Shown here: one piece after another, positions 8,994-18,258 of the stretch
Numbering within the stretch: the first letter of the stretch is position 1
Layout: every line of letters starts with the position of its first letter
Source: Caloramator sp.
Lineage (GTDB): Bacteria; Bacillota; Clostridia; Clostridiales; Caloramatoraceae
Length of the DNA stretch: 44,869 nucleotides
Direction: 5' to 3'
NCBI GenBank assembly: GCA_026418935.1
Contig: JAOAAJ010000034.1
Location: 1-44,869, forward strand
Notes under the pieces: generated by a model
The model's database searches: none
Told to the model about the DNA's origin: nothing
The model's input: only the letters and a program-made list of their open reading frames with translations
Position numbers and translations under genes: made by a program

Positions 8994-9532
8994 TTCTTTT
9001 TATTTAATTCCTTTGCAAATTCCTCAATTTTTTCTTCTACATCCGACTTAATATTTGTTGTATTTTCTTTTATTTCACTTACTTTTTCTTGTATATTTTC
9101 TTTAACTACATCATATTTTTCCTTTATAATATCATTTATTACTTCAACGTTTCCATTTGGTCTTTCTATTTCAAGAGAAACTTTAGTTGCAAGCGCTGCA
9201 ATAGCACCAATTACTAATAAATATGGATTAAGTAATGATAATGCACCAGCCGCTACACCTGCATTAACAGGTATATCAACTAAAACCCTTGAATCTTTTT
9301 TAACTTTTATTCTTGTAACATTTCCTTTTTTTATAATCTCTTTAATAGTTTCAGTCAATTCATTACTTACTTCTACCACATTTTGCGTAAAGGTTTTTTG
9401 TTTGGATTCCAATTCAATGAGAGCCTCAATTAAATTACCATTATTTTTTTGTAGTATTTCTTTTGCTTCAGCATAACTAACATTTGCACGTTGCCTTAAT
9501 ATATCGATTTTTTCTAAAGTTATTTCTTCCAT
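8987..9532 (-). CDS. DUF4342 domain protein with N-terminal UBA-like motif
   Basis: A 181-residue protein in three parts. Residues 1-45 are a UBA-like three-helix motif (ILRQRANVSYAEAKEILQKN, then GNLIEALIELE) of the kind found in EF-Ts and NAC. Residues 65-120 are the DUF4342 core, with VKKDSRVLVDIPVNAGVAAG and a hydrophobic helix LLNPYLLVIGAIAALATKV that may associate with the membrane. A charged, probably coiled C-terminal tail follows. The function is unknown. It is the last gene of the cdd-era-recO series, 11 bp after recO, with a good GGAGAT ribosome binding site. The UBA motif suggests protein binding, but there is no direct evidence for a partner. Confidence 0.75.
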   Translation of the reverse strand: MEEITLEKIDILRQRANVSYAEAKEILQKNNGNLIEALIELESKQKTFTQNVVEVSNELTETIKEIIKKGNVTRIKVKKDSRVLVDIPVNAGVAAGALSLLNPYLLVIGAIAALATKVSLEIERPNGNVEVINDIIKEKYDVVKENIQEKVSEIKENTTNIKSDVEEKIEEFAKELNKKKE

Positions 9533-9543
9533 ATAACCATCTC

Positions 9544-10284
9544 CTAAAAGATATTTTTTATAAAATCTATCGTATTGAGCTTTAAGGATAAATAGTAATT
9601 AGTATATTGCTGTAAGAGTTCATCTATAAACTTTAAATTTGTTTTATCATAATATATTTTACCCAAATCTTCTAATTTTATATTCCTTATTTTAGTTAAT
9701 ATTTCTAATTCTTTATTATTAATTCTAATATATGACACATTATTATTACAGGATTTACATATCAAACCACCTTCAATTATACTAAAAAAGGCTTCATCTA
9801 ATGTTTTTTTCCCGCATTTAATACATTTTAATACTTGAGGAGTATATCCAAGTAAAGAAACTAATTTAAAATCGAAGGTTACTTTTAGGAGATAGTTATC
9901 AATAGTTCCATCTTCTAATAAATATAAGGTTTTTAGTAAAAGTGCCAAAACATATACATTTTTATTTTCATTTTCAATAGATTTATCTATAAATTCTAAA
10001 AAATACGATCCTAACATTAATTTTTTATAATCGTTTAACAATGATTGAAATGAATTATTAAGGCTTCCTGAATTTAAAACATACATATCCTTGCTTTTAG
10101 ATAAGACATATTCACCAAAGCAAAACTGTTGTGTTAAATGAAGTTGCTTACTTTTTGTTCTTCTTGCCCCATTGCACAGTATATCTATTTTTCCGTATTT
10201 ATCAGAAAAAATAGTGATGATTTTGTCATACTCACTATAGTTACATGTTTTTAAAACAACGCCTTGAACTTTATGTATTGACAA
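9544..10284 (-). CDS. recO: DNA repair protein RecO
   Basis: Recombination mediator that anneals single-stranded DNA and, with RecR, loads RecA at gaps. It shows the N-terminal OB-fold (VQGVVLKTCNYSEYDKIITI, then KYGKIDILCNGARR), a helical middle, and a zinc-binding pair of CxxC motifs (CIKCGK and CKSCNN), as in Gram-positive RecO. At 246 residues it is full length. The frame includes a GTG at 10293 and an ATG at 10290, but GGAG at 10293-10296 is too close to either. The TTG at 10284 is 8 nt from it and gives the usual start M-S-I-H-K. It is 15 bp after era, the common era-recO order in Firmicutes. Confidence 0.93.
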   Translation of the reverse strand: MSIHKVQGVVLKTCNYSEYDKIITIFSDKYGKIDILCNGARRTKSKQLHLTQQFCFGEYVLSKSKDMYVLNSGSLNNSFQSLLNDYKKLMLGSYFLEFIDKSIENENKNVYVLALLLKTLYLLEDGTIDNYLLKVTFDFKLVSLLGYTPQVLKCIKCGKKTLDEAFFSIIEGGLICKSCNNNVSYIRINNKELEILTKIRNIKLEDLGKIYYDKTNLKFIDELLQQYTNYYLSLKLNTIDFIKNIF

Positions 10285-10299
10285 AATCATCACTCCTTT

Positions 10300-11193
10300 T
10301 TATTTATATCCTAAGCTTTTTAAAACAGAATCACTGTCTCTCCAGTCCTTTTTTACTTTAACCCATAATTCTAAATAAACATTTGACCCTAAAAATCTTT
10401 CAATTTCAATTCTTGCTGTTTGCCCTATTTTTTTAAGCATTTGTCCACCTTTACCTATTATTATAGCCTTATGCGAGTCCTTTTCGCAATAAATTGTTGC
10501 ATTAATGTTAATACAATTTTTATCTTTATCTTCTTTCATTGTAACAATTTCAACTGCAGTACCATGAGGAACTTCTTCTTGTAAGTTATGTAATAGTTTT
10601 TCTCTTATTATTTCAGCAACAACAAATCTTTCAGGTTGGTCTGTTATCATGTCATCTGGGAAATATTTTGGGCCGTATGGTAAATTATTAACAATAACTT
10701 TTATTAACTCTTCAATATTTTTTTGTTTTAGTGCTGATATTGGAACTACCTCATCAAAAGCAAAATAACTATAATAAGTTTCAATTGTTTTTGCAATCTT
10801 CTCTTTGTTAACTGTATCTACTTTGTTTATAACTAAAATTTTTCTTGATTTTGAATTTTTTATTTGATCTATAATATATTTATCGCCAATATTAAGTTCT
10901 TCTTCTGGAGTTGTAACAAATACTATTACATCCACCTGAGATATAGTACTCTGTGCAACTTTAACCATATATTCGCCTAATTTATGCTTTGGTTTATGTA
11001 AACCAGGTGTATCCATAAAAACTATCTGATAGTTTTCCTTTGTTAAAATTGCTTGTATAGTATTTCTTGTTGTTTGTGGTTTATTTGAAGTAATAAGAAG
11101 TTTTTCTCCCATTATGGAATTAATTAATGTTGATTTTCCTACGTTAGGTCTACCAACTATTGTAACATAACCTGATTTAAAATCATTATTCAT
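10300..11193 (-). CDS. era: GTPase Era
   Basis: Ras-like GTPase that binds the 3' end of 16S rRNA and helps 30S subunit maturation. The G motifs are all present: G1 [10 protein letters not shown]2 around PQTTRN, G3 DTPGLH, G4 NKVD and G5 SALK. A C-terminal KH RNA-binding domain carries [13 protein letters not shown]. At 297 residues it has the normal length. Its start overlaps the end of cdd by 8 bp (ATGAATAA), which implies translational coupling, and recO follows. Era and YbeY, both 16S rRNA maturation factors, lie within 2 kb of each other here. Confidence 0.97.
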   Translation of the reverse strand: MNNDFKSGYVTIVGRPNVGKSTLINSIMGEKLLITSNKPQTTRNTIQAILTKENYQIVFMDTPGLHKPKHKLGEYMVKVAQSTISQVDVIVFVTTPEEELNIGDKYIIDQIKNSKSRKILVINKVDTVNKEKIAKTIETYYSYFAFDEVVPISALKQKNIEELIKVIVNNLPYGPKYFPDDMITDQPERFVVAEIIREKLLHNLQEEVPHGTAVEIVTMKEDKDKNCININATIYCEKDSHKAIIIGKGGQMLKKIGQTARIEIERFLGSNVYLELWVKVKKDWRDSDSVLKSLGYK

Positions 11194-11596
11194 TTATATT
11201 GCTCCTTTCAATATCATCACTTGTAAAAGCATATGGAAGTAATTCTGTTATTTTATAAACTTTGAATTCACCATTTTTATTTGAACATATCACTTCAATA
11301 TCTTTACCAAATTCTATTATTACCTGTCTACAAATACCACAAGGATATGTATAGTTTGAACTATCACTAATTATAGCAATTTTTTTAAAATTTTTGTATC
11401 CTTCAGAAACTGCTTTGAAAATTGCTGTTCTTTCAGCACAATTAGTTGCACCATAGGTTGCATTTTCAATATTGCATCCAGTGAAAACTTTTCCTTCCTC
11501 AGTTAATAATGCTGCTCCTACTCTAAACTTAGAATGTGGTACATAAGCCTTCTTCATTGCTTGCTTTGCTAATTCAACTAAGTTTCTATACTCCAT
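11186..11596 (-). CDS. cdd: Cytidine deaminase
   Basis: Zinc enzyme that deaminates cytidine and deoxycytidine to uridine and deoxyuridine in pyrimidine salvage. The catalytic motif [11 protein letters not shown] supplies one zinc cysteine and the proton-shuttling glutamate, and PCGICRQ supplies the other two cysteines, as in tetrameric Cdd. At 136 residues it has the family length. The frame extends to 11617, but GAGGGGG within it is the ribosome binding site for the ATG at 11596. It is the first gene after the dgkA terminator and has its own promoter. Confidence 0.95.
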   Translation of the reverse strand: MEYRNLVELAKQAMKKAYVPHSKFRVGAALLTEEGKVFTGCNIENATYGATNCAERTAIFKAVSEGYKNFKKIAIISDSSNYTYPCGICRQVIIEFGKDIEVICSNKNGEFKVYKITELLPYAFTSDDIERSNINE

Positions 11597-11632
11597 ATTT
11601 TTTCCCCCTCTATTCATACTTTAGGAATTATT

Positions 11633-11660
11633 ATTATATATAATTTTATGAAAAATTCAA
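11633..11660 (-). promoter_or_regulatory. Promoter of cdd-era-recO-DUF4342
   Basis: On the minus strand, TTGAAT (11655-11660), a 16-bp spacer and TATAAT (11633-11638) lie about 40 bp before the cdd start, just downstream of the dgkA terminator. A vegetative SigA-type promoter is the simplest reading. Confidence 0.6.
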
Positions 11661-11696
11661 TAGTTTTATAAAAAATTTTATTATTTATTTTAAGTC

Positions 11697-11773
11697 ATAA
11701 TAAAAAGGGCATTACCCTCTATGATAACAACTTAAAAATAAAGATTGTTATCAAGATTCCAAGCAATGCCCCT
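11697..11773 (-). terminator. Two-part hairpin terminator at the end of dgkA
   Basis: An inner 9-bp stem pairs TGATAACAA (11722-11730) with TTGTTATCA (11745-11753). An outer 7-bp stem pairs GGGCATT (11707-11713) with AATGCCC (11765-11771). On the minus strand TTTTTATTATG follows. The 5' arms lie inside the last codons of the dgkA/PAP2 gene. Confidence 0.65.
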
Positions 11774-12417
11774 ACAATGGTTTCATAAAGAGAATGTATT
11801 TTTCCCTCTACTCTACTTTGTGCAACAAGAAATGCTAAAAAATAAACCAGAGTAATTATTAGTAAATCCTGTATAAATAGTGATATTGCAGTTGCTGCTG
11901 CAAATGCAAGAGCACTATGCCCACTTGGCATACCTCCCTTTAAAGGTGTCCCCTCTCCATAAATAGCTTTTATTATAACAGTTGCTATTATAACTAATAT
12001 TAAGCATATGAAAACTACAGTTATATCAGACTGTTTTATTTTAAATAGAACTGTGTTTGATATTGGTTTTAATCTATCAAAAAATAATAAATATCCTACG
12101 ATTACAGCATTAATAGCCGAAATTAATACAGCTCCAGCAGCTACATTTTTTGCTATTTTTGCTAATGGATGATAATAATTTGCAGTTACATCTATAGTCG
12201 CTTCAATTGCAGTGTTGATCATCTCTAAAACAATTACTAAAGTTATCGTAAAAAACAAGATAAGTATTTCTAATTTAGAAAAATCAAAGAATAAACTCAA
12301 AAATAATACAATTATTGCTGCTAAAAGATGTATTTTCATATTTCTTTGTGTTTTTATAGCGTATATTATACCCTCAATAGCATAGTTAAAACTGTCAGAT
12401 AGCTTTTTTAGCTTCAT
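11719..12417 (-). CDS. Diacylglycerol/undecaprenol kinase fused to PAP2 phosphatase
   Basis: A 232-residue membrane protein with two enzymatic halves. Residues 1-115 match the small DgkA-type kinases, with three membrane segments and the active-site motif VLEMINTAIEATID. Gram-positive members phosphorylate undecaprenol. Residues 130-232 match a PAP2 phosphatase, with GGMPSGHSALAFA (the P-S-G-H motif) and SRVEGKIHSLYE (the S-R-x5-H motif, with E where D is usual). Four or so membrane segments accompany this half. A kinase and a phosphatase in one chain could set the level of undecaprenyl phosphate, the lipid carrier of the cell wall. The net activity cannot be read from sequence. The gene follows ybeY by 9 bp in the yqfC-to-dgkA cluster. 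Confidence 0.88.
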   Translation of the reverse strand: MKLKKLSDSFNYAIEGIIYAIKTQRNMKIHLLAAIIVLFLSLFFDFSKLEILILFFTITLVIVLEMINTAIEATIDVTANYYHPLAKIAKNVAAGAVLISAINAVIVGYLLFFDRLKPISNTVLFKIKQSDITVVFICLILVIIATVIIKAIYGEGTPLKGGMPSGHSALAFAAATAISLFIQDLLIITLVYFLAFLVAQSRVEGKIHSLYETIVGALLGILITIFIFKLLS

Positions 12418-12426
12418 ATTTTCACC

Positions 12427-12924
12427 TTACCTTGTAAGACCTATATTATTTAATATATCTTCTTCTTTACGCCTCATAATTATCCTATCTTCTTCTATTT
12501 CATGATCATAACCTAATAGATGAAGAGTACTATGGACGACTAAAAACGCCAATTCACGTTCAAAGGAATGTCCATATTCTATAGATTGTTCCTTTGCTTT
12601 TTCTAAAGATATAACCATATCACCTAATACAACAGCTCCACTTTCTGGATTTATGTCTTCTATATCTACTTCAATTTCACCTTCTTCATAATATCCTTCA
12701 TCATACTCTAACATTGGAAATGATAAAACATCTGTTTCTTTATTAATTCCTCTAAACTGTTTATTTATTTCTCTTATTTCTTCATTATCAGTAATTATAA
12801 TACTCAATTCATATGGTTTATTAAAATTTTCATATTTCATAGTAAATTCAACAGCCCTATTAATTAAATTTCTCATTTCATCAGTAAATTCAATTTTATT
12901 TTGCCTATTATCATATTCAATCAT
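12427..12924 (-). CDS. ybeY: Endoribonuclease YbeY
   Basis: Metal-dependent endoribonuclease of the UPF0054 family, involved in maturation of the 16S rRNA 3' end and ribosome quality control. The zinc motif H-x3-H-x2-G-Y-D-H is perfect (HSTLHLLGYDH). The upstream motifs NKQFRGINKETDVLSFP and GDMVISLEKA are also typical. At 165 residues it is full length. The start lies one nucleotide after the pgpH stop, and its ribosome binding site AAGGAGG is in the last codons of pgpH, so the two are probably translationally coupled. Confidence 0.95.
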   Translation of the reverse strand: MIEYDNRQNKIEFTDEMRNLINRAVEFTMKYENFNKPYELSIIITDNEEIREINKQFRGINKETDVLSFPMLEYDEGYYEEGEIEVDIEDINPESGAVVLGDMVISLEKAKEQSIEYGHSFERELAFLVVHSTLHLLGYDHEIEEDRIIMRRKEEDILNNIGLTR

Positions 12925-12925
12925 T

Positions 12926-14974
12926 TTAATCCTCCTTTGTAGTATCAGGATATTCTATTCTTGTATGAAATATCCCTAATAAAACTTTTATGAATACTTC
13001 TTTTATTTTTTCTATATCTTTAAAAGTTAATGGACAATCACTTAATTGATTATCAAACAATTTTTCGTTAATTATTTTTTCAACCATATTTTTAATGTCA
13101 TCAACTGTAGGACTATTTAACGACCTTACTGCAGCTTCTACACTATCCGCTAACATTATTATTCCTGATTCTTTAGAATTTGGTTTAGGCCCTTCGTATC
13201 TAAAATTTTCTTCAACAATATTTTCACCTTCATTTAGTGCCTGTACATAAAAATATTTTACAAGTGTTGTTCCGTGATGTTGCATTATAATGTCTTGAAT
13301 AGCCGTAGGTAACTTATTTTTTTGAGCTAATTCTAAACCATCTCGTATATGTGAAGTTATAATTGAAACACTTAGTTTAGGTGTAACTTTATCATGAGGA
13401 TTATCATTTGTTATTTGGTTTTCTTTGAAAAAATACGGTCTTTTTATTTTACCAATATCATGATAATATGCACCTACTCTGGCAAGTAATGCATTTGCTC
13501 CAATTTCATTAGCAGCTGCTTCTGCTAAATTACCAACTAAAATACTGTGATGATATGTACCAGGTGCTTCAAATAACAATTTTTTTAATAGTACTTGATT
13601 TGGATTAGATAGCTCTAATAGTTTAATTGGAGTTAAAACATCAAATACTTGCTCAAAAATTGGTAAAACACCTATTGCAAAGATTGCTGAAACAAGTCCA
13701 TTAACAAAAACAAAAAGACTGCTATATAAGGCTTGTAAATATATATTATTATTTAATATATTTATAGCATACACTAATAAAAAATTTATTATTCCTACAT
13801 ATAAACCACTTAGTAAAATATTGTTTCTTTCATGTACCTTTGAAGTAAAAAATGTTCCTAATATACAACTCATTATATACATAATAGAAACATTAATATT
13901 AAAGTTAGTAATAATTATAACTATGAGTGTATTAATTAGAGATAAAAGCAATCCTGTCTTTGGACCAAATATTAACGTAGATAATATAGGTAAAAAACTC
14001 GCAGGTATAAAGTAAATAGATATAATTTTAAAAGCAAAAGTTAATATCGCTGTTATTACAAGTAAAATACATGTAATAATATAAAAACTTAAATTTGAAT
14101 TATTAATATTTTCATTTTTAACTAATAATACTAATAATATCAAAGTTGATAAAATTAATATAGTTACACCTACGAATAAAATAAAATCATTTTTACGATT
14201 TTGTGATAATATGCCTGCTTTAGCCATAAGGTTAAGATGATGTTCATTTATTACTTCACCTTTTAATACGATATTTTGATTCTTTTTTATAATTACTGGT
14301 TCAATTTGTCTTCTTATTTGCTGCTTCATTTCTTCTGTTTTCTCATAATCATAAAACATATTTGGTTTAATTGATGCTACGCCAATTGAATTTGCTAAAT
14401 CCTTTAAATTTTTATTTAAAGTAGATGATTTGATATAAAAATCAAGGTCTTGTTGTGCTTTTTTAATATCATCTAAATTGTTTTCCCTAATATCTAAAGA
14501 AAGTACCTTTATTAAAATGTCATTTAAAAACTTTTTTAAAACGTCTATTTCTTGTTCACTTAATTTTAACAATAATCTAATGTCATCATCACTTAAATTA
14601 AGCTTAGATAATTTCTTTAAATTTTCAATTTTTGAAACATCATCAGTAATTTGTTCCTTTTGTAATTTAACATTATCTATTAATTCATTTATATCTTCAA
14701 TAGATTTCTTTACAATATTTAGATCTTTATTGTATTTAGGTAAAACTTCACTTAAAGCTTTATTTATCTTTTCTTGTGTTGCTTCTTCATCTTCAAAATC
14801 TCGTGGTGCTTTTATATCAATAGGTGCAATATCTCCAATTTGTAATGAATATTTCTTTGGAATAACAGTTAGAACGCTAATTAAAAACAAGATTATAAAA
14901 GTAATTAAAAAAACAACCACTTTCTTTAATCTTTCATTTATTAATTCCTCAATTATTTTGCTTTTGTAACTCAT
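12926..14974 (-). CDS. pgpH: PgpH/YqfF-family membrane HD hydrolase (c-di-AMP phosphodiesterase)
   Basis: A 682-residue membrane protein with the 7TMR-HD layout. One N-terminal membrane helix (VVVFLITFIILFLISVL) is followed by a large extracytoplasmic 7TMR-HDED domain, then about seven membrane helices between residues 265 and 455, and a cytosolic HD domain. The HD motif is intact (YHHSILVGNLAEAAANEIGA, AYYHDIGKIKRP, and IIMQHHGTT). The Listeria and Bacillus relatives degrade the second messenger c-di-AMP. The frame extends to 15004, but ATAGGTGAT directly precedes the ATG at 14974, which I use. It sits between phoH and ybeY, a conserved Firmicute arrangement. Confidence 0.92.
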   Translation of the reverse strand: MSYKSKIIEELINERLKKVVVFLITFIILFLISVLTVIPKKYSLQIGDIAPIDIKAPRDFEDEEATQEKINKALSEVLPKYNKDLNIVKKSIEDINELIDNVKLQKEQITDDVSKIENLKKLSKLNLSDDDIRLLLKLSEQEIDVLKKFLNDILIKVLSLDIRENNLDDIKKAQQDLDFYIKSSTLNKNLKDLANSIGVASIKPNMFYDYEKTEEMKQQIRRQIEPVIIKKNQNIVLKGEVINEHHLNLMAKAGILSQNRKNDFILFVGVTILILSTLILLVLLVKNENINNSNLSFYIITCILLVITAILTFAFKIISIYFIPASFLPILSTLIFGPKTGLLLSLINTLIVIIITNFNINVSIMYIMSCILGTFFTSKVHERNNILLSGLYVGIINFLLVYAINILNNNIYLQALYSSLFVFVNGLVSAIFAIGVLPIFEQVFDVLTPIKLLELSNPNQVLLKKLLFEAPGTYHHSILVGNLAEAAANEIGANALLARVGAYYHDIGKIKRPYFFKENQITNDNPHDKVTPKLSVSIITSHIRDGLELAQKNKLPTAIQDIIMQHHGTTLVKYFYVQALNEGENIVEENFRYEGPKPNSKESGIIMLADSVEAAVRSLNSPTVDDIKNMVEKIINEKLFDNQLSDCPLTFKDIEKIKEVFIKVLLGIFHTRIEYPDTTKED

Positions 14975-14978
14975 AAAA

Positions 14979-15944
14979 TCACCTATTTTCATTTTCTTCT
15001 TCAAATTTGTTATATGCTTTTATAATTTCTGAAACTAATTTATGTCTAACAACATCTTTATCATTAAAATAAATAAAATCTATGCCTGGAATATTCTTTA
15101 AAATTTTTGTTACTTGTTTTAATCCTGAAATCTTACCTTGTCCTAAATCTATTTGAGTTAAATCACCTGTTACAACTATTCTTGAACCATATCCAAAACG
15201 TGTTAAAAACATTTTCATTTGTTCTGGAGTAGTATTTTGTGCCTCATCAAGTATTATAAAACAATCATCAAGCGTTCTTCCTCTCATGTAGGCAAGTGGT
15301 GCTACCTCAATTATACCTGATTCCATATATTTGTTAAAACTTTCTACTCCTAAAATATCAAATAAAGCATCATACAATGGTCTTAAATATGGGTTTATTT
15401 TTTCTTGAAGATCACCTGGTAAAAAACCTAATCTTTCACCTGCTTCTACAGCAGGTCTTGTTAAAACAATTCTATTTACTTTTTTATCTCTTAAAAATTT
15501 AACAGCCATAGCAATTGCAAGGTAAGTCTTTCCTGTTCCTGCAGGTCCAATCCCAAAAACTATTTCATTTTTTCTTATAGAATCAATATAGGATTTCTGT
15601 CCTAAAGTTTTACACTTAACTGGTTTTCCCTTTGCTGTTGTAATTATTACATCATCTAAAATATTTTCAATTTTTTCTTCACTATCTTCTAAAACAAGAC
15701 TAATTATATAATTTACTGTTTGTTTTGTAATTATTTCATTTCTTTTTGCTATATCAAGTAGCTTTAATATTACTTTAGTAGCTAAATCTACTTGTCCCAC
15801 ACCTGTAACTTTAATTTCATTATCTCTATTAATAATAAAAACATTAAAGCATTGTTCAATAATTTTGATATTTTCATCAAATTTACCAAATAAATTAACT
15901 AACGTTTCTAAATTATCAATAACTATTTTTGACTCTTTTTGCAT
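14979..15944 (-). CDS. phoH: PhoH-like ATPase
   Basis: P-loop ATPase of the PhoH family. A short N-terminal KH-like region comes first, then Walker A GPAGTGKTYLA, the family motif VLTRPAVEAGERLGFLPGD, and Walker B FIILDEAQN. Members are thought to act in RNA metabolism, often next to ybeY as here; the precise reaction is not settled. At 321 residues it is normal in length. Two adjacent ATG codons (15947 and 15944) follow AGGAGG. The second has the better spacing, so I use it. It ends 4 bp before the pgpH start. Confidence 0.93.
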   Translation of the reverse strand: MQKESKIVIDNLETLVNLFGKFDENIKIIEQCFNVFIINRDNEIKVTGVGQVDLATKVILKLLDIAKRNEIITKQTVNYIISLVLEDSEEKIENILDDVIITTAKGKPVKCKTLGQKSYIDSIRKNEIVFGIGPAGTGKTYLAIAMAVKFLRDKKVNRIVLTRPAVEAGERLGFLPGDLQEKINPYLRPLYDALFDILGVESFNKYMESGIIEVAPLAYMRGRTLDDCFIILDEAQNTTPEQMKMFLTRFGYGSRIVVTGDLTQIDLGQGKISGLKQVTKILKNIPGIDFIYFNDKDVVRHKLVSEIIKAYNKFEEENENR

Positions 15945-15958
15945 CATTAACCTCCTAA

Positions 15959-17146
15959 CTATCTATGCTGTTCGTAAGAAATATTTTCTTCTGTTATTAC
16001 AAGTAATCTAACTGTTACTTTATTTTTTTCTATTATTTTATCATATTTTTTGTCTATTATAGTAGCATCTTTAGGAATTTGTTTGTTAATTTCATATTCT
16101 GCTTTATTTGTTGCAATAATAATAGCTTCATCAATAGAATAACTTGTTTTAGTAACTTTTACTTCATATAATTTTTCTTCAACTTTTTCTATTGGTAAGT
16201 TATATCCTAACAAATTAATTTTTGTTCTCTTTTCTATTTTATCATAATTTTCAAATTTAGCATCATTTTTGTTTATGTATATCTTTTTTCCATTAATAAT
16301 ATAATATTCATTAATTACATATTCACCTGTACGCTCTGATTTAATACTTAATAAATCCTGTTCTTCAAATATTTCATACCATACTTTAGCGTAAACAGTA
16401 CCAAATGAATGAACTGTTTTTACCAACTCCTTTGAATTGTCATTTCGATTAGTCCTAAATATATCACCAGTGATTAAAATCTGTCCCTTTTTTACATATT
16501 CCCCAGATTTAATTAATGGTGTACCTCTATAACAAAATATTTTTGTAACAATGCCATCTTTTTTTGCAATAATGTCAACTGGGCTTTCTGTATCTACTAT
16601 TTCAGGGGGTAATGTTCTTTCTACTACCTCTACTTTTAATTTAACACCATCTATAGATAAATTAATTAGCGAAATCTGGTTTATTTCATTAACAAGAATG
16701 TTTTCTATTTGTTTTAAATTTATTTTATTTTTCTTTACGCCTATTTTAACACCATTTTTATAAAGACTTTTAACAATTTCATCATTAGATATATTTTTAT
16801 TACCACTTATATCAATAATCCAAATTAAATTGGATAAGTAATATAAAATAAATATAAAGATTACAATACCTATTAAAAAAAGTCTTCTCCTTAATATTTT
16901 ATTAAGGTAAAAAACTACTCCTCTTTTTTCTATTATTCTGATTTTAGAATTAGTGATCTTAGCAACCTTTTTTAATTTTTTAAAATCATTTGTGGATATT
17001 CTAAATTGTGTGGTTATTAAATCCTTTCGTTTTACATCCCATAACTTAATTCCATTAATATATGATAAATTTATAAATTTTTCTATACTAAGGGATTTTA
17101 ATTCAACAATTAAATATCCATCTAAAAAATCTCGCTCCCTTCCCAT
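15959..17146 (-). CDS. yqfD: Sporulation protein YqfD
   Basis: Membrane protein required for efficient sporulation in Bacillus and conserved in spore-forming Firmicutes. It has an N-terminal cytosolic part of about 90 residues, a single membrane helix (RLFLIGIVIFIFILYYL) and a large outer domain. In that domain NKNISNDEIVKSLYKNGVK resembles a POTRA-like fold and GIVTKIFCYRGTPLIKSGEYV is the most recognisable family motif. At 395 residues it is family length. It follows yqfC by 12 bp and precedes phoH by 14 bp. This matches the conserved yqfC-yqfD-phoH order, in which both yqf genes are reported to be mother-cell expressed in Bacillus. Confidence 0.92.
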   Translation of the reverse strand: MGRERDFLDGYLIVELKSLSIEKFINLSYINGIKLWDVKRKDLITTQFRISTNDFKKLKKVAKITNSKIRIIEKRGVVFYLNKILRRRLFLIGIVIFIFILYYLSNLIWIIDISGNKNISNDEIVKSLYKNGVKIGVKKNKINLKQIENILVNEINQISLINLSIDGVKLKVEVVERTLPPEIVDTESPVDIIAKKDGIVTKIFCYRGTPLIKSGEYVKKGQILITGDIFRTNRNDNSKELVKTVHSFGTVYAKVWYEIFEEQDLLSIKSERTGEYVINEYYIINGKKIYINKNDAKFENYDKIEKRTKINLLGYNLPIEKVEEKLYEVKVTKTSYSIDEAIIIATNKAEYEINKQIPKDATIIDKKYDKIIEKNKVTVRLLVITEENISYEQHR

Positions 17147-17158
17147 ATACCCCTCCAG

Positions 17159-17431
17159 TTAAAACCTAATAAATTCTAAATTTTTTATTTTTCCCGTTAA
17201 TACTACTAATTCAGGGTTAATCTCTTTTATAATAAAATTTTCCCCCTCTATTTTGATAATACCAATGCTACTCCTTAAACGTACAACATCAGTACTATAT
17301 TCAACTATGCCCTTATGATTTTCTATTTGTAGCTCATCATTACCTAAAATTTTAATAGAAGGTATATTTAAAATTATTTCCTTAGGCAACTCAAGTGATT
17401 CACTAATTTTATTTTTCACTTTATTTTTCAT
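17159..17431 (-). CDS. yqfC: Sporulation protein YqfC
   Basis: A 90-residue YabP/YqfC-family protein, recognisable from its size, its beta-rich composition, the N-terminal sequence LELPKEIILNIPSIKILG and its position directly before yqfD. The exact function is unknown. The start has an AGGTGG ribosome binding site. It lies downstream of the yqeY terminator, so it should have its own promoter within 17432-17509. A plausible sigma-E element there has poor spacing and was not annotated. Confidence 0.88.
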   Translation of the reverse strand: MKNKVKNKISESLELPKEIILNIPSIKILGNDELQIENHKGIVEYSTDVVRLRSSIGIIKIEGENFIIKEINPELVVLTGKIKNLEFIRF

Positions 17432-17501
17432 AGTCCACCTAAAATATAATTGCTTAATTTAATAATATGCTAATAATTTTAATATTATTAAGACTAAAAT
17501 A

Positions 17502-17536
17502 TAAAATTTAAGGGGTTAACCTTAGTTAACCCCTTT
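17502..17536 (-). terminator. Terminator after yqeY
   Basis: AAGGGGTTAAC (17510-17520) and GTTAACCCCTT (17525-17535) form a perfect 11-bp stem with the loop CTTA. On the minus strand it runs into AAATTTTAT. It separates rpsU-yqeY from yqfC. Confidence 0.8.
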
Positions 17537-17539
17537 ATA

Positions 17540-17983
17540 TTATTGCAGATACTGCTTTACTATTTGATTTACTAATTTTCCATCTGCTCTTCCTTTAACT
17601 TTTGGCATTACTATTGCCATTACTTTTCCCATATCCTTGATTGAATTTGCTTGAACCTCATTCACGGCTTCTTTAACTATTTCAGATATTTCTTCTTCTG
17701 TTAATTGCTGAGGAAGGTACTCAAGCAAAATCTCTATCTCTTTACTTGTTTGTTCTATAAGATCCTGCCTGTTCCCTTTTTCAAACTCCTCAATGGAGTC
17801 TCTTCTTTGTTTAACCTCTTTATTTAAAACTTCAATTACTTGTTCATCATCAAGTTTACTTCCATCAACTTTTTCTGCTTGTAGTATCGCTGCTTTAGCC
17901 ATATTTAGAACATTTGCTCTAAATCTGTCTTTGTTTTTCATAGCAGCTTTCCAATCTTCTTGAATTCTTTCTTTGAGTGACAT
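17540..17983 (-). CDS. yqeY: GatB/YqeY domain-containing protein
   Basis: A 147-residue YqeY-family protein, almost wholly helical. It is related to the C-terminal tail domain of the GatB amidotransferase subunit, which contacts tRNA. The N-terminal block (LKERIQEDWKAAMKNKDRFR) and the GatB-like tail (DMGKVMAIVMPKVKGRADG, ending VNQIVKQYL) are both present. Its function is not established; pairing with rpsU suggests a translation role. AAGGGTGA sets the start at the ATG at 17983, two codons inside the longest frame. It follows rpsU by 16 bp. Confidence 0.92.
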   Translation of the reverse strand: MSLKERIQEDWKAAMKNKDRFRANVLNMAKAAILQAEKVDGSKLDDEQVIEVLNKEVKQRRDSIEEFEKGNRQDLIEQTSKEIEILLEYLPQQLTEEEISEIVKEAVNEVQANSIKDMGKVMAIVMPKVKGRADGKLVNQIVKQYLQ

Positions 17984-17999
17984 ATTCACCCTTCTTTCA

Positions 18000-18176
18000 T
18001 TACTTAAACTTTCTCTTTCTAGCAGCTTGAGACTTCTTCTTACGCTTTACGCTTGGCTTTTCATAATGTTCTCTCTTTCTTATTTCAGAAAGAACACCTG
18101 CCATCGCACACTTTTTCTTAAATCTTCTTAGTGCGCTATCTAATGATTCGTTTTCGCCAACTCTAATTTCTGACAC
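18000..18176 (-). CDS. rpsU: 30S ribosomal protein bS21
   Basis: A 58-codon gene for the small, very basic ribosomal protein bS21, translating to [19 protein letters not shown] and continuing to the C terminus AARKRKFK. Family features are the N-terminal strand, the [10 protein letters not shown] helix and the lysine/arginine-rich tail. The start is GTG, with GGAGGG six nucleotides upstream. It is the first gene of the rpsU-yqeY unit and has a strong promoter. Start and identity are both well supported. Confidence 0.96.
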   Translation of the reverse strand: MSEIRVGENESLDSALRRFKKKCAMAGVLSEIRKREHYEKPSVKRKKKSQAARKRKFK

Positions 18177-18258
18177 CTTTATCCCTCCCTCCGCTTAACA
18201 TATTGCATACATTATTATGATGTTCCGTGAATTAAGCACACAATCAAGGACACATTAT

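Noticed and set aside
17432-17509. Possible sigma-E promoter before yqfC (TAATATT and CATATTAT on the minus strand)
   Set aside because: The elements resemble the consensus, but the 11-bp spacing is too short, and such AT-rich matches arise by chance here.
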